Below, in pieces: positions 63,771 to 64,000 of a DNA stretch of 64,000 nucleotides. The notes under the pieces are model-generated. The model saw nothing but the letters and a program-made list of their open reading frames with translations. It was not told the origin of the DNA and ran no database searches. The translations under genes and the position numbers were made by a program. This stretch comes from Bolinopsis microptera (taxonomy: Eukaryota > Ctenophora > Tentaculata > Lobata > Bolinopsidae), in assembly GCF_026151205.1 (NCBI RefSeq), contig NC_087074.1, forward strand, positions 744,001 to 808,000. Direction: 5' to 3'. Each line of letters opens with the position of its first letter. Within the stretch, counting starts at the first letter, position 1.

Positions 63771-64000
63771 TTAGTAGATAATTATAATCAAAATGTTTCG
63801 TATAATGTTTTGAAGTTCACAAAGGGCTTACTTATCATTCAACGAATTTCGATCTAATCCAAACTAACCAATTTGTTAAAGAGGTCACAACAGTCACGAT
63901 GGGCGATCTACGATTCTCGAAATTCGAGAATCAAGCCGAATCACATTTCGTATCATAATTTCACAATAATGGACATCAAGAACAATGACAGAATAAAGAA

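Larger units (their letters stand above)
61288..64000. other. Right end of window, no gene recognised
   Basis: AT-rich, with a C-tract at about 62235-62263, a three-copy GTTGCCATTCTGAA repeat at about 62510-62550, and the hairpins listed separately. No splice-supported exon was found on either strand. Confidence 0.4.

Overview
This is a gene-bearing, AT-rich stretch of an invertebrate animal genome. Coding sequence is split into short exons with GT-AG introns, and the products (spinster-like carrier, kynurenine/aminoadipate aminotransferase, taxilin, SLC22 carrier, M13 metallopeptidase, BTB-BACK protein) are typical metazoan families. I cannot fix the phylum from sequence alone. No tRNA, rRNA or CRISPR array was recognised.

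Layout. 0-2 kb: a 20-21 bp minisatellite, then the last two exons of a spinster-like MFS transporter (+). 2.8-13.1 kb: an AADAT/KAT II-like aminotransferase (+) whose fifth recognised intron holds a 5.8 kb, 123-copy, 47 bp array. 13.6-15.5 kb: nested small DNA transposons with clear 8 bp target duplications. 18.5-25.3 kb: a taxilin gene (+) with a 2.1 kb, 46 bp array. 27.6-31.5 kb: an SLC22-like transporter (-) and a histidine phosphatase (+) diverging from a 305 bp shared promoter. 33.3-57.1 kb: a 17-exon neprilysin/ECE-type M13 peptidase (-), reconstructed end to end (784 aa). Its 14.4 kb intron 6 contains an antisense BTB-BACK gene (+, 39.2-42.9 kb), a 6.8 kb palindromic transposon and a 31 bp minisatellite. 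54.2-55.5 kb (intron 3): a decayed hAT element with a second MITE inside it. 57-64 kb: repeats, hairpins and one possible isolated exon.

Main observation. At least eight tandem arrays consist partly of exon sequence: each unit carries the edge of a real coding exon plus its own 5' or 3' splice site, so one genuine splice site is followed or preceded by 1 to 122 copies. This occurs in five genes on both strands, and five cases have units of 44-47 bp. It looks like a repeated local process that seeds minisatellites at exon-intron boundaries. It is the best candidate here for something undescribed.

The genes do not form one pathway. The informative arrangements are the divergent pair at 29.6-29.9 kb, the antisense gene nested in the M13 intron, and an E-box/CLEAR-like array just upstream of that nested gene. 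Splice sites were placed by eye using phase and homology remembered at family level; no search or transcript evidence was available.
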